In this document: positions 6,662 to 16,417 of the stretch, piece by piece
Layout: every line of letters begins with the position of its first letter
How positions within the stretch are numbered: position 1 is the stretch's first letter
Origin: Parcubacteria group bacterium Greene0714_7
GTDB taxonomy: Bacteria > Patescibacteriota > Minisyncoccia > Phycocordibacterales > Phycocordibacteraceae
DNA: 52,845 nucleotides
Assembly (NCBI GenBank): GCA_007378985.1
Contig: VMHB01000002.1
Coordinates: forward strand, 105,428-158,272
Direction of reading: 5' to 3'
Translations under genes and position numbers: made by a program
Notes under the pieces: generated by a model
The model's database searches: none
The model's input: only the letters and a program-made list of their open reading frames with translations
Told to the model about the DNA's origin: nothing

Positions 6662-8788
6662 ATGCAAAAAAAAGAATTCTCGACTGAGATTGGCGGGAAA
6701 AAATTAACCGCTACATTTACTGACCTTGCTGAGCAAGCGCATGGCAGTGTCATGGTTCGCTACGGTAACACCATAGTGTTTGCAACAGCGGTCATGAGTA
6801 AGAAAGAGCGCAATGACATCGATTATTTTCCCCTCACTGTTGAGTACGAAGAGAAGTTTTATGCGGCAGGCTCTATCTTAGGATCACAGTATATCCGCAG
6901 GGAAGGTAGGCCGTCTGAGGATGCCATTCTTTCTGGACGTGTCATTGACCGCACAGTGCGTCCACTCTTTGATAGCAATCTCCGCCAAGAAGTACAGGTG
7001 GTTACTACGGTACTTTCAATTGAAGAAGATGACCCAGATATTCTTGCAGTGAATGCTGCATCAATCGCTCTCGCTATTTCTCCAACCCCATGGAATGGTC
7101 CCGTATCTGCAGTGCGCATTGGACGAAAAAAGGGAACGACTGAATTTATCGTGAACCCTACCTATGCAATGAGAAATGCCGATGACGCAGAACTCGACTT
7201 ACTGGTGTGTGGTAAAGACGGCGTTGTCACTATGGTTGAGGTTGGCGCAAAAGAAGTCGATGAGGATGTACTCACCGCTGCACTAACGCGCGGAGTTGAA
7301 GAAATCGAAAAAATACAGAAATTCCAAAAAGAAATAATCACTGCTATGGGCAAGCAGAAAAAAATAGTACCTGTCCGTGTTGTTGATCCACAAATTCCTG
7401 AATTCTTTAAGGCAGTAGAGGGAGAATTTGGAAAAGCAGTCTTCTCAGGAGTCCCTGGTAAAGAGGCGATGGGGGAATTGAAAGATAGATTTTTGAAAAC
7501 CGTTGCTGAAACGGCTCCAGAAATAGTAAAAATGGCTGACTCATATTTTGAAGATCAGGTCGCAGAAGCAATGCGTACCCGCGCCATTGATAATAAAGAA
7601 CGCGTTGACGGTAGAGCCCTTGATGAACTCAGGCCGCTGTTCGCTGAGGCAGGTGGTTTTTCTCCAATACTTCACGGCTCAGGAATTTTCTATCGAGGCG
7701 GAACGCATGTTTTCTCAGCCCTCACCTTGGGTGGACCTGATGATTCACAAGTGGTGGATTCTATTGAAGGCAAGAAGGTAAAAAAGCACTTCATGCACCA
7801 CTACAATTTTCCTCCATTTTCAGTTGGAGAAACAGGACGCATGGGCGGTATGAATCGTCGCATGATTGGCCACGGCGCACTTGCAGAAAAAGCACTCTCA
7901 GCTGCTATTCCATCACGAGAAGTTTTTCCCTACACAATTCGTTTAGTGTCTGAAGCGCTCGCATCAAATGGTTCCACATCCATGGCTTCTGTGTGTGCAT
8001 CAACACTTGCACTCATGGATGGGGGAGTACCAATGACATCTCCTGTAGCTGGTATTGCTATGGGTGTCATGTACGATAGCCCAACTCGTTACGCAATAAT
8101 GACTGACATCCAAGGACCTGAGGACCACCATGGCGACATGGACTTTAAAGTAGCGGGTACAAAAAATGGAGTAACTGCAATTCAGCTCGATGTAAAAGTT
8201 GAAGGTGTACCAGTAGCAGTATTAGCAGAAGGACTTATTGCGGCAAAAAAGGCGCGCCTGAGTATTCTTGAAGTTATGGCAGGTGCAATTGCACAGCCTC
8301 GTAAAGATATTTCGCCACGCGCACCAAAAATAGTTTCTATCTCAATTCCTGTCGACATGATCGGTATGGTCATCGGTCCACAAGGAAAGAATATTAGAAA
8401 AATCGAAGAAGAAACTGGTGTTGCCTCAGTGACGATAGAAGATGACGGCACAGTATTTCTTACAGGACTCGCCGATGCACCAGAGAAGGCTGCTCAAATC
8501 ATCCGCGACATGACGCGAGTATTCAAAGTCGGCGACATTATTGAAGGACCAGTTACTCGTCTCATGAACTTCGGCGCATTCATAAAACTCAGTGCTAAAG
8601 CTGAGGGGTTGGTGCATATTTCTGAAGTTGCACCATTTAGAATAGCGACAGTAGACGAAGCATTTAAAGTCGGAGACATTGTAAAAGTAGTAGTAAAAGA
8701 AGTAGACGATCAAGGGCGCGTGAATCTCTCAATAAAAATGATTGATCCAGAGTTTGCAACACGAAAAGGACTGAAACCAGCTGCATAG
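6662..8788 (+). CDS. pnp: Polyribonucleotide nucleotidyltransferase (PNPase)
   Basis: 3'-5' phosphorolytic exoribonuclease of RNA turnover. The 708-aa protein has the standard plan: first RNase PH domain (about 1-215), a helical linker, a second catalytic RNase PH domain (about 310-540, with GGMNRRMIGHG and the acidic site DIQGPEDHHGDMDFK), a KH domain (GMVIGPQGKNIRKIEEETG) near 565, and an S1 domain (EGPVTRLMNFGAFIKL) near 625. The start follows a weak AAAGAGAT purine tract; family alignment supports it. It has its own promoter and a strongly structured leader, suggesting post-transcriptional control. Confidence 0.97.
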   Translation: MQKKEFSTEIGGKKLTATFTDLAEQAHGSVMVRYGNTIVFATAVMSKKERNDIDYFPLTVEYEEKFYAAGSILGSQYIRREGRPSEDAILSGRVIDRTVRPLFDSNLRQEVQVVTTVLSIEEDDPDILAVNAASIALAISPTPWNGPVSAVRIGRKKGTTEFIVNPTYAMRNADDAELDLLVCGKDGVVTMVEVGAKEVDEDVLTAALTRGVEEIEKIQKFQKEIITAMGKQKKIVPVRVVDPQIPEFFKAVEGEFGKAVFSGVPGKEAMGELKDRFLKTVAETAPEIVKMADSYFEDQVAEAMRTRAIDNKERVDGRALDELRPLFAEAGGFSPILHGSGIFYRGGTHVFSALTLGGPDDSQVVDSIEGKKVKKHFMHHYNFPPFSVGETGRMGGMNRRMIGHGALAEKALSAAIPSREVFPYTIRLVSEALASNGSTSMASVCASTLALMDGGVPMTSPVAGIAMGVMYDSPTRYAIMTDIQGPEDHHGDMDFKVAGTKNGVTAIQLDVKVEGVPVAVLAEGLIAAKKARLSILEVMAGAIAQPRKDISPRAPKIVSISIPVDMIGMVIGPQGKNIRKIEEETGVASVTIEDDGTVFLTGLADAPEKAAQIIRDMTRVFKVGDIIEGPVTRLMNFGAFIKLSAKAEGLVHISEVAPFRIATVDEAFKVGDIVKVVVKEVDDQGRVNLSIKMIDPEFATRKGLKPAA

Positions 8789-8823
8789 AACACAAGGAAG
8801 GAAGGGTTAGGTGGGGGGTTACA

Positions 8824-10116
8824 ATGATAGACGAAATGGAAATAGACGAGGAGAACAAAAAAGCACTTGTCGACAACACTCTTCCATCTAAAGACGAGCT
8901 TCTATTGACTGCGCCGACACAGGAACCTCACTCCTTAATGGTGGTGGGTACTGCGACAAAAACTACCACTCCACCTAAACCACTCCCTGTCATTGAAAAA
9001 AATGTAGAGAAGCCGATAATGCAGGCGCCTTCATTACCGAAATTTAAAACAGTAGAAGCATTAGCAAAAGCGGTAAGTTCTTTGTATACAGGCAATGCGG
9101 TAGTTGAAGCAACGAAGAAAATTTTTCCTGTTGCAAAAGTTGAAAAAGAAATCGAAAAGCCCACCTTACAATCTACGCCTGCCGCAAATCCTTTTGAAAG
9201 AAGCGCTCGTGAGATAGGTCTCGAGGAAGAGCCAGTGAGGGAGAAAAACCCACCACCAGAAATTAACGCAATAAAACAATCCACTGAGACCGATACCGGG
9301 CTTCCTCGTGTGCGTACCTATGCAAACGACATCAGCACTGAAATCAGAAAACGAAACACCACACTCACTTCAATTGTGGGAGCAGAACAACAGCGAACAA
9401 TAACCGAAGGTCCCTACGAAGATACTGTGGCAATAACCAAACGCGCTAACCGCATGCGAATGTTTTTAATAGGATCAGTTTTTCTTACCGCCATTGGAAT
9501 ACTGAGTCTCGGCGCAGCGTTCGTTTTTAATAAACAAACAAACATAGCTACATCGGAGCGATTACTCATACCTGCAAATCATTCAAGAGCGGTAGAGTAC
9601 TCACCCGAGGAAGCCCTACCTATCACTCTCGGAAAAATAAAAGACTCCGCAACACTCAACCTTGGGGAAGTGGAGGCATTTATTATTACTAAAAACGGCA
9701 TTCCCCTTGGCACAGACGACATCCTCGGTCTTTTTGGTGCACCAAATGAACTAGTGCGAAACGCACGAGGCGTCATGGTTGGTGTACATGCATTTGATCG
9801 CAACCAACCATTTATTTTAATCACGGTGTCTGCATACGATCATGCATTCGATGCAATGCTCTCATGGGAAACTCGTATGAATGAAGGATTGGGGAATTTC
9901 TTCAGGCCGTCATCGCTTGCTCCCGCAAGCATCGCATCTACTCCTCCTGCACTCATATTCACTGACCGTACTATTAAAAATACTGATGTCCGAGAAAGTC
10001 AGTTGGAGTGGCACATTATGTATGCCTTCCTTCGCCCAGACCTCATTCTCATCACCACAAATGAAAGCACGCTTCGTGAGGTAATAACTCGACTTTCACT
10101 GCAAAGCAGTAAGTAA
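8824..10116 (+). CDS. Hypothetical membrane-anchored protein (430 aa)
   Basis: Not recognised. Residues 1-210 are low-complexity, rich in Pro, Thr, Glu and Lys, and likely disordered. One membrane segment lies at about 215-236 (FLIGSVFLTAIGILSLGAAFVF). The C-terminal 190 residues look like a folded domain with alternating strands (LGEVEAFIITKNGIPLG; FILITVSAYDHAF; HIMYAFLRPDLILITT). By topology the N-terminal tail is cytoplasmic and the C-terminal domain extracytoplasmic. The start is either ATG 8824 or ATG 8836; a TACAAT box (8821-8826) overlaps the first ATG, which would favour the second. A heptamer hairpin follows the stop. Confidence 0.6.
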   Translation: MIDEMEIDEENKKALVDNTLPSKDELLLTAPTQEPHSLMVVGTATKTTTPPKPLPVIEKNVEKPIMQAPSLPKFKTVEALAKAVSSLYTGNAVVEATKKIFPVAKVEKEIEKPTLQSTPAANPFERSAREIGLEEEPVREKNPPPEINAIKQSTETDTGLPRVRTYANDISTEIRKRNTTLTSIVGAEQQRTITEGPYEDTVAITKRANRMRMFLIGSVFLTAIGILSLGAAFVFNKQTNIATSERLLIPANHSRAVEYSPEEALPITLGKIKDSATLNLGEVEAFIITKNGIPLGTDDILGLFGAPNELVRNARGVMVGVHAFDRNQPFILITVSAYDHAFDAMLSWETRMNEGLGNFFRPSSLAPASIASTPPALIFTDRTIKNTDVRESQLEWHIMYAFLRPDLILITTNESTLREVITRLSLQSSK

Positions 10117-10118
10117 GA

Positions 10119-10187
10119 AGGTGCTAGGTTTCAGCTTCTAGGGAGAGGTTTGAAGCTGACAGCTGGAACCTGACACCTGTGACCTGT
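10119..10187. repeat. Heptamer hairpin upstream of dksA-like gene
   Basis: Forward words AGGTGCT AGGTTTC AGCTTCT, a short centre, then reverse words (AGCTGAC AGCTGGA ACCTGAC ACCTGTG ACCTGTC). The two arms are imperfectly complementary. The reverse arm supplies CTGACA (10170-10175), a plausible -35 box for the next gene. Confidence 0.8.
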
Positions 10188-10205
10188 CTATGTTAGGATA
10201 CCCGC

Positions 10206-10574
10206 ATGCTCACACAAAATGACCTCGTAAAATTTAAGAAATTACTTGAAGAGGAGAAGGTACTCCTTGAAACTGAGCTTTCTGAGCTTGGGAGTAGAAA
10301 CCCTTCAAACGCATCGGACTGGGTACCTGTCAAACCTGCAGGAGATGAGTTTGGTGCTGATCGAAATGACAATGCCGACATCATTGAAGACATGCAGGAT
10401 AACAATGCGGCTCTCAATGAACTCGAAGGCAGATTGAATCAAGTTATGAATGCGCTTTTAAAAATCACAGAAGGCACCTACGGCACTTGTGAAATTTCTG
10501 GTGAAGCGATTGAAATGGATCGTCTCGAAGCAAACCCAGCTGCTCCCACCTGCAAAAAGCACATGCGTGCGTAG
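10206..10574 (+). CDS. DksA/TraR family protein with altered zinc site
   Basis: DksA/TraR proteins bind the RNA polymerase secondary channel and modulate initiation. The 122-aa protein has a long N-terminal coiled coil (about 1-85, with an acidic tip region around DRNDNADII) and the C-terminal family signature GTCEISGEAIEMDRLEANP...CKKH. In classical members four Cys bind zinc (C-x2-C...C-x2-C); here the visible order is Cys, Ser, Cys, His, so zinc binding may be altered or lost. Promoter CTGACA-18-TAGGAT ends 6 bases before ATG 10206 (leaderless). The family call is confident; true DksA function is not. Confidence 0.85.
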   Translation: MLTQNDLVKFKKLLEEEKVLLETELSELGSRNPSNASDWVPVKPAGDEFGADRNDNADIIEDMQDNNAALNELEGRLNQVMNALLKITEGTYGTCEISGEAIEMDRLEANPAAPTCKKHMRA

Positions 10575-10633
10575 GCAGAATAAAACGTAGAGGTTAGCGA
10601 ACAGAGTATAGAGTTTAAAATACAGTGCACCTT

Positions 10634-10669
10634 TACCGCACTACCCCGATTAATCGGGGTAGTGCGGTA
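10634..10669. repeat. 36-bp perfect palindrome
   Basis: TACCGCACTACCCCGATT followed at once by its exact reverse complement. There is no following T-run, so a simple terminator is unlikely. It lies between the dksA-like gene and the comM promoter. Confidence 0.85.
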
Positions 10670-10726
10670 CTCGTGTTGTAAGTGATTTAATGCTGACAGT
10701 ATGAAATGCCTGCTATCATGCTCACT

Positions 10727-12229
10727 ATGTTTGCGCGCGTGTATAGCGTTCAGCCTGGATTTCCTCACTCTGAAGTTGTTACCGTGGAAGCAGATGTCAC
10801 TGAAAAAACACTGTATGCGTTTTCAGTTGTAGGTCTCGCGGATAAAGCCGTTGAAGAAGCGCGTGACCGACTCTCCGCTGCCATAAAACATTCTGGTTTT
10901 AAATCACCGAAGACATTCAATCACAAAATAGTTATCTCACTTGCCCCCGCTGGACTTAAAAAGGAAGGGGCAGTTTTTGATTTACCTATGGCGCTTTCAT
11001 ATCTCCTGTCCGCCGAAGAAATTTCATTCGACCCTACAAAAACAGCATTCTTGGGAGAATTAGCACTCGATGGAACACTTCGAGAGATTCGAGGAATCTT
11101 ACCGGCAACCCTAACTGCAAAAGCAAAAGGGTTCACCGCTATAGTTGTTCCTGAAAAAAACGCGCGTGAAGCTGCTCTCGTTGCCGGCATCTCCGTTTTT
11201 GGGGCAACATCACTTCGAGAAGTAATTGAGCACATTACAGAGAAAAAAGAGTTGCAGGAAACTCCGCATCATGCAGGAGAAAATGTTGAAAGTGAACTTC
11301 CACAGGTAGATATTGCAGATATAAAAGGACAGGAGACTGCAAAGCGCGGGCTTGAAATTGCTGCAGCGGGTAGACACAATATTGCCTTTGTGGGACCACC
11401 TGGCACAGGGAAGACAATGCTCACCCATGCACTTGCGGGAATACTCCCACCACTATCTTTTGAAGAGGCCGTGGAGGTAACAGCAATCCATTCAGTTGCA
11501 GGTACTCTTACAGAAACACTCATACGCTTTGCTCCTATCCGGGCACCGCACCACACTTCATCGTATGTCGCACTCGTGGGCGGAGGTAACGCACTTCGTC
11601 CAGGAGAAATAACACTCGCACATCGCGGTGTTCTTTTCCTTGATGAATTTCCTGAATTTGATAGGCGAACACTTGAGGCACTCAGGGAACCTTTGGAAAA
11701 TCGCGCAATAACAATATCTAGAGCCATCGGTTCAACAACATTCCCAGCAAACATCATGTTAGTGGCGGCAATGAATCCACCAGAAAATAATGCCGACCCG
11801 CGAGAGATGGCGCGTTTTCAAAAAAAGCTTTCCGGTGCCATTGTTGATCGCATTGATGTGTGGATTGATGTCCCACATGTACCCCACGAAAAACTTGGGA
11901 GTAAAAACGAATCTGAAAAATCATTTACGGTACGGGAGCGTATTATGAGCGCCAGAGAAAAACAAATCGCACGGTCTAAAAAATTAAAACTGCGTACTCA
12001 TACAAACAGTGAGCTCCCCTCAAAGGTTCTTGACGAACGAGCGGGTATTTCTGTTGACGCACAAAATACCCTCACTGGTGCTGCAAAAAATCTCAAACTT
12101 TCACCTCGTTCGTATCATCGAGTCCTTCGACTGGCACGCACAATTGCTGACCTTGGAAATTCTGAACTCGTTGGCCCGGAGCATGTGCTTGAAGCACTCC
12201 AATACCGTCCACGCATTTTACGTACGTAG
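10727..12229 (+). CDS. comM: YifB/ComM family AAA+ ATPase
   Basis: Mg-chelatase-like AAA+ protein. ComM in Vibrio is a hexameric branch-migration helicase acting in natural transformation. The N-terminal ChlI-like domain (SVQPGFPHSEVVTVEADV) covers about 1-165, the AAA+ core carries Walker A GPPGTGKTML near residue 220 and LFLDEFPEF as Walker B, and a C-terminal Mg-chelatase domain ends the protein. ATG 10727 is chosen over 10706 and 10718: MFARVYS is the usual family start and TATCAT (10714-10719) ends 7 bases before it. With PilB and the secretion-like cluster it fits a DNA-uptake repertoire (inference). Confidence 0.93.
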   Translation: MFARVYSVQPGFPHSEVVTVEADVTEKTLYAFSVVGLADKAVEEARDRLSAAIKHSGFKSPKTFNHKIVISLAPAGLKKEGAVFDLPMALSYLLSAEEISFDPTKTAFLGELALDGTLREIRGILPATLTAKAKGFTAIVVPEKNAREAALVAGISVFGATSLREVIEHITEKKELQETPHHAGENVESELPQVDIADIKGQETAKRGLEIAAAGRHNIAFVGPPGTGKTMLTHALAGILPPLSFEEAVEVTAIHSVAGTLTETLIRFAPIRAPHHTSSYVALVGGGNALRPGEITLAHRGVLFLDEFPEFDRRTLEALREPLENRAITISRAIGSTTFPANIMLVAAMNPPENNADPREMARFQKKLSGAIVDRIDVWIDVPHVPHEKLGSKNESEKSFTVRERIMSAREKQIARSKKLKLRTHTNSELPSKVLDERAGISVDAQNTLTGAAKNLKLSPRSYHRVLRLARTIADLGNSELVGPEHVLEALQYRPRILRT

Positions 12230-12258
12230 ACGATAGCAAACAAGGTTACAATACAGGC

Positions 12259-13056
12259 ATGGCGGAAGGATCAAAAAGTAACATGTTTTCGATTTTCGGT
12301 GGCAAGAAACGCATACCGAGAGACTCCTATAAATCCTACCTTGCTTGGGCAATTGCCGTAGACGCAGCACTCTTTTGGCTTCCTGGGGCAGGTGATTTCT
12401 TTATTCTATATTGCCGTGGCATGTGGTGGCTTAATGGATACAACACTGACAAAATGATGGCCGAAACACTACTGAATGCAGCAGGAGAACTACTTCCATT
12501 CGTGCCATGCTCAACATCGTTCGTATTTATTTCATATCGCATTAACAAAGCAAACACCGAGCCATTAGCTGGAGAAGAAAGCGAAGGAAAATCGAGAACG
12601 GAAGAGGCTGAGGGGAAAGCCATTCGTGCACTCCAAGGGAAAAATCCTGGAACACAAAGTGGTGGACCAGAAAAACAAGCGACTCCAGAAAAGAGTGGCG
12701 GTCCTGAAAATAGAGCGGGTGGGGCAGGTGGAAATCGAGACGCTGAGCACTTAGTAAATAAAGATAGCGGCCGCCCGCAAAGTCAGTCATTAAAAGAGAC
12801 TCCGAATAAAAGTACTCCGACATCAAATAAATCAGTCGACGGTGTCAACCCGCAGAAAAAAAATGAGCCTGTACAAAAGCCTGCTTACCAGCCAACACAA
12901 CCCGCTTTCAGGCGACCCCCTGCAAATGACAATGCACCAACAGAAGCACCGGAGTCAGAGGAGTTACCTGATGCTGACATAGAAGAACCTGAACAAACAG
13001 ACACTCCAAACAACGATGAGGGAGAATTTTTTGATAACGCAAGGCGCGTTGCTTAA
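12259..13056 (+). CDS. Hypothetical membrane protein with disordered tail
   Basis: Not recognised. The N-terminal 100 residues contain hydrophobic segments (YLAWAIAVDAALFWLPGAGDFF and a second near FVPCSTSFVFISY) separated by a polar stretch. From about residue 110 to 265 the sequence is low-complexity (Gly, Pro, Asn, Lys, Glu) and likely disordered. TACAAT at 12247-12252 sits 6 bases before the ATG, giving a leaderless start. It follows comM by 29 bases but probably has its own promoter. Confidence 0.6.
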   Translation: MAEGSKSNMFSIFGGKKRIPRDSYKSYLAWAIAVDAALFWLPGAGDFFILYCRGMWWLNGYNTDKMMAETLLNAAGELLPFVPCSTSFVFISYRINKANTEPLAGEESEGKSRTEEAEGKAIRALQGKNPGTQSGGPEKQATPEKSGGPENRAGGAGGNRDAEHLVNKDSGRPQSQSLKETPNKSTPTSNKSVDGVNPQKKNEPVQKPAYQPTQPAFRRPPANDNAPTEAPESEELPDADIEEPEQTDTPNNDEGEFFDNARRVA

Positions 13057-13111
13057 AATTTAAAAAGGATTTGTGGCACCTAAAACACGTCCTGCGTGTT
13101 TGGGCGAACTC

Positions 13112-14284
13112 CTAGAATGGGTTACTAGCACCACGAATCTCAAAGTGAAGGTGTGCGCCTGTTGAGCGACCAGTGTTACCCGAAAGACCAATCACCTGCC
13201 CCTGAACCACTGATGCGCCTGCAGACACCTCTGTTTTGGACAGGTGACCGTACACCGTTTGCGTTCCATTTGAACACTGAATAACAATGTAATCGCCGTA
13301 TCCTCCGTTCCAACCTGAGTCTCTACTTACCAGAACCGTACCGGGGCATGATGCCATAACCGATGTCCCAATTGGAACACTAATATCAACTCCGTTATAA
13401 CCGTGGAGGCCTTGAGACTTTCTACCGCCAATGAGAGGGCGAAGGTAATAACCTTCAACTACAGGCCCTCCTGCGCCACGAATAAGCTTTGAGTTGCCTG
13501 CCGATGTTGGAGTGGAAGATTTTGTTACCAGTGGGGCATCAACACCGTCAGGAATAACGATTGAGTCACCAACTGCCAACTTTGCTCCTGCGGATAAGCT
13601 ATTAAAGTCTAGTACCTCTTGCATGTCGCCCTTATACTTCTTAACAATAGACACAAGCGTTTCGCCTTTTAAGACAACATGCTCGACTCCAGTAACAGGG
13701 AGAATAACGAGTGTATCTCCAGGACGAACTGATTTAGCGTTTGTCAGGTTGTTTGCCCAAAGAATGGTGTTCGGAGAAACACGAAACATCGCGGCTATTT
13801 CTGAAAGAGAATCTCCTTCACGAACGACATATATTGAAATCTGATTTGAGTGTGGTTTCTGATCTTGTATGTCAGCGAGAGTCCCCTCTGGTCCAGTTTC
13901 GGGGACAAGAGCCACTCCTCCAACTATAGTTATATCCCCACCACCCTTTGCCGGATTCGGATCTACATTCACCGCCGCCCGAAGAGCGGGAGTTTTTGAA
14001 GCAGAAAAGGCTGTAATAAAAGGGGTCTCTGATACGGCAGAAGATAGGGGAGCAAAAAAATCCGACAATGAAGAGAAGAAGGAAGCATGAGCTTCTTTAA
14101 ATGTACCGAGGCACGAAAAAAGGACTATGACGACAATGAAAGCCGAAGCAAACTTTCTTTGTGTAGCTCGGGAACCTGCATATGCAATGTCGCGGGCGTT
14201 GTTCTCTTTTGTTTTTATATGTAATCCCCACTCAGGGTAGCCAACAGGTGTTTCAAGTAAAATGGCTCCATTAAGCCAAAACAA
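13112..14284 (-). CDS. LysM-M23 peptidoglycan metallopeptidase
   Basis: Secreted or anchored cell-wall hydrolase of the NlpD/EnvC type. Order: hydrophobic signal/anchor segment (about residues 45-65, ending EAHA), two LysM domains (VVREGDSLSEIAAMF near 150; VVLKGETLVSIVKKY near 205), then an M23 domain with the zinc ligands H-x3-D in HGYNGVD and H-x-H in HLHFEI. The 390-aa frame opens at a TTG at 14284 with a TATAGT box about 28 bases upstream (14312-14317) and an in-frame stop between, so TTG is the best start available, though unusual. It could open the wall for the secretion-like machine encoded nearby (inference). Confidence 0.9.
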   Translation of the reverse strand: MFWLNGAILLETPVGYPEWGLHIKTKENNARDIAYAGSRATQRKFASAFIVVIVLFSCLGTFKEAHASFFSSLSDFFAPLSSAVSETPFITAFSASKTPALRAAVNVDPNPAKGGGDITIVGGVALVPETGPEGTLADIQDQKPHSNQISIYVVREGDSLSEIAAMFRVSPNTILWANNLTNAKSVRPGDTLVILPVTGVEHVVLKGETLVSIVKKYKGDMQEVLDFNSLSAGAKLAVGDSIVIPDGVDAPLVTKSSTPTSAGNSKLIRGAGGPVVEGYYLRPLIGGRKSQGLHGYNGVDISVPIGTSVMASCPGTVLVSRDSGWNGGYGDYIVIQCSNGTQTVYGHLSKTEVSAGASVVQGQVIGLSGNTGRSTGAHLHFEIRGASNPF

Positions 14285-14485
14285 GAAGCGCGGACGAACG
14301 GTCGTTTAGTAACTATACCGAGCTGAAAATTGAAGTCAATCGTCTTAAAAGGCTTCGGGGGACAACAAAAAATGCCACAAAAATTGACAAATGCTGGTAA
14401 AAATATCGAAATAAATACACTGGGGGCATGGTCCCGATTCAATCCTCAGGTCTATTTTGCCACCCTACTGTTATAGTGGGTTTCT

Positions 14486-16417
14486 GTGGACCACCTTAAA
14501 CACCTAAATGAAGCCCAAAAGAAAGCGGTTCTGCATTCCAAGGGGGCACTCCTTATATTGGCAGGGGCAGGGGCAGGAAAAACGAGGGTTATTGTGCACC
14601 GCATAGCTGAAATCATCCGCGAAGGTACCGCACCGCAACGCATTTTGGCAGTTACATTCACCAATAAGGCAGCTAGGGAGATGAAAGAGCGTGTCTCCCA
14701 CCTTATAAAGACAGATTTGGTTCTTTCTCCATATGACACCCCAAGACACGACCCTTTTATAGGCACATTTCATAGGCTCTCCTTGGAAATAATAAAAACA
14801 TTCCATGGTGCAGTAGGGTTGCCAGCGCGTTTCACTATTTATGACCGTGCAGATTCTACCCGCGCTATGAGGGAAGCTATCACCGCAGCTGGCTTCGACC
14901 CAAAACAGCTAGAGCCTCGCAAAGTAATTTCTATAATGAGCAGAAAGAAAGGGGAGGCCATAGGGCAGAGAGAATTTCAGAATGAACATGCATCCTCATA
15001 TATTGATGAAGCGGTTGGAGAAGTTTGGGGACGCTACGAAGCTATTTTGAAAAAAGAAAAAGCACTCGATTTTGATGACATCCTCCTTACAGCGCACTGG
15101 CTTCTTACTAACCACCTCCCTGCGCGAGAACACTTCCAGAATGCCTGGGACTACATTCACGTTGATGAGTACCAAGACACCAACCGCGTGCAGTATGAAA
15201 TTGTAAAATTACTAAGCGAGCGCCATGGCAATATCGCGGCTGTTGGTGATGTCGATCAAAACATTTATAGCTGGCGAGGAGCTTCCATTGAACACATTAT
15301 GAATTTTGAAAAAGCATTTCCAAATGCAGAAATCATTTTACTCACGGAAAACTACCGTTCCACCAAAACAATTTTATCTGCTGCAAACGATGCAATAGCA
15401 AAAAATGTAAATCGCCGAGACAAAGAATTGCACACAAAGAATGAAGATGGAGAAAAAATACAGGTGGCAGGATTTGCAGATGAAAATGAAGAATCAAACT
15501 TTATTGCACGTGAAGCGCGAAATTTGATAGGGAAAGGGCTTCGTGCAGAAGATATTGCAGTTTTGTATCGCGCAAACTTTCAATCGAGAGTATTGGAAGA
15601 AGGATTTTTGCGAGCCGGAGTTCCATACCAAGTTCTTGGCACTCGATTTTTTGAACGCAAAGAAGTGAAAGATGCACTCTCCTATTTGCGCGCAGCCCTG
15701 AATCCTGACTCTGCAGCCGATATAACACGCGCAATTGCAACGCCGTCTCGTGGCATTGGTAAGGTCACACTCGCAAAAATAATTAATCATCAAGAAGAAA
15801 ACCTTCCTGCTTCAGCAAAAGAAAAAATACACCTCTTTCGTCAAACACTTTCTCGCATCGCAAAAGCCATAGAGGAAAAAAGCGCATCAGAAGCAGTATA
15901 TTTTGCTCTCACCGAAAGTGGCATGTGGCGTTTGTATTCTGAAAAAAATGCCGAGGATGCAGAGAGACTTGAAAACCTAAAAGAGCTCGTTACTGTTGCT
16001 ACAAAATACGACACGCTTCCACTGGGAACTGGTATTGAACGCCTTATAGAAGAAGCCGTACTACAGTCAGATCAAGATGAACTAGAAAAACCTGCATCTG
16101 GCGTGAAGTTAATGACCGTACACGCCGCAAAAGGTTTAGAGTTTAGTGTTGTCTTTATTGCTGGCTTAGAAGAAGGGTTATTTCCTCATGAGCGAGATGG
16201 TGCAGACGGCGTAGACACTGAAGAAGAGCGACGACTTTTTTATGTTGCTCTCACACGCGCAAAAAGTCTTGTATACACAACCTATGCGCGAACGCGTCGA
16301 ATATTTGGCACACGCTCGGAAAATATGCCTTCAGTTTTCATTACTGAGCTCGATCCCGAGTATCGCGATGTGGTAGTGTTTCCTTTCTGGAATGATGAAA
16401 TCCCCTCGATCACCTAA
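14486..16417 (+). CDS. uvrD: UvrD/PcrA-type 3'-5' DNA helicase
   Basis: Superfamily 1A helicase for repair and replication restart. Motifs in order: Q-motif region and Walker A GAGAGKT near residue 28, AVTFTNKAAREM (Ia), DEYQDTN (II), GDVDQNIYSWRGA (III), LTENYRS (IV), VMTVHAAKGLEF-like motif (V; here LMTVHAAKGLEF) and YVALTRAK (VI). At 643 aa it is short, lacking the C-terminal RNAP-binding tail of longer homologs. The start is GTG 14486; TATAGT (14472-14477) ends 8 bases before it. It overlaps rsmA by 26 bases, so the two are translationally linked. Confidence 0.95.
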   Translation: MDHLKHLNEAQKKAVLHSKGALLILAGAGAGKTRVIVHRIAEIIREGTAPQRILAVTFTNKAAREMKERVSHLIKTDLVLSPYDTPRHDPFIGTFHRLSLEIIKTFHGAVGLPARFTIYDRADSTRAMREAITAAGFDPKQLEPRKVISIMSRKKGEAIGQREFQNEHASSYIDEAVGEVWGRYEAILKKEKALDFDDILLTAHWLLTNHLPAREHFQNAWDYIHVDEYQDTNRVQYEIVKLLSERHGNIAAVGDVDQNIYSWRGASIEHIMNFEKAFPNAEIILLTENYRSTKTILSAANDAIAKNVNRRDKELHTKNEDGEKIQVAGFADENEESNFIAREARNLIGKGLRAEDIAVLYRANFQSRVLEEGFLRAGVPYQVLGTRFFERKEVKDALSYLRAALNPDSAADITRAIATPSRGIGKVTLAKIINHQEENLPASAKEKIHLFRQTLSRIAKAIEEKSASEAVYFALTESGMWRLYSEKNAEDAERLENLKELVTVATKYDTLPLGTGIERLIEEAVLQSDQDELEKPASGVKLMTVHAAKGLEFSVVFIAGLEEGLFPHERDGADGVDTEEERRLFYVALTRAKSLVYTTYARTRRIFGTRSENMPSVFITELDPEYRDVVVFPFWNDEIPSIT

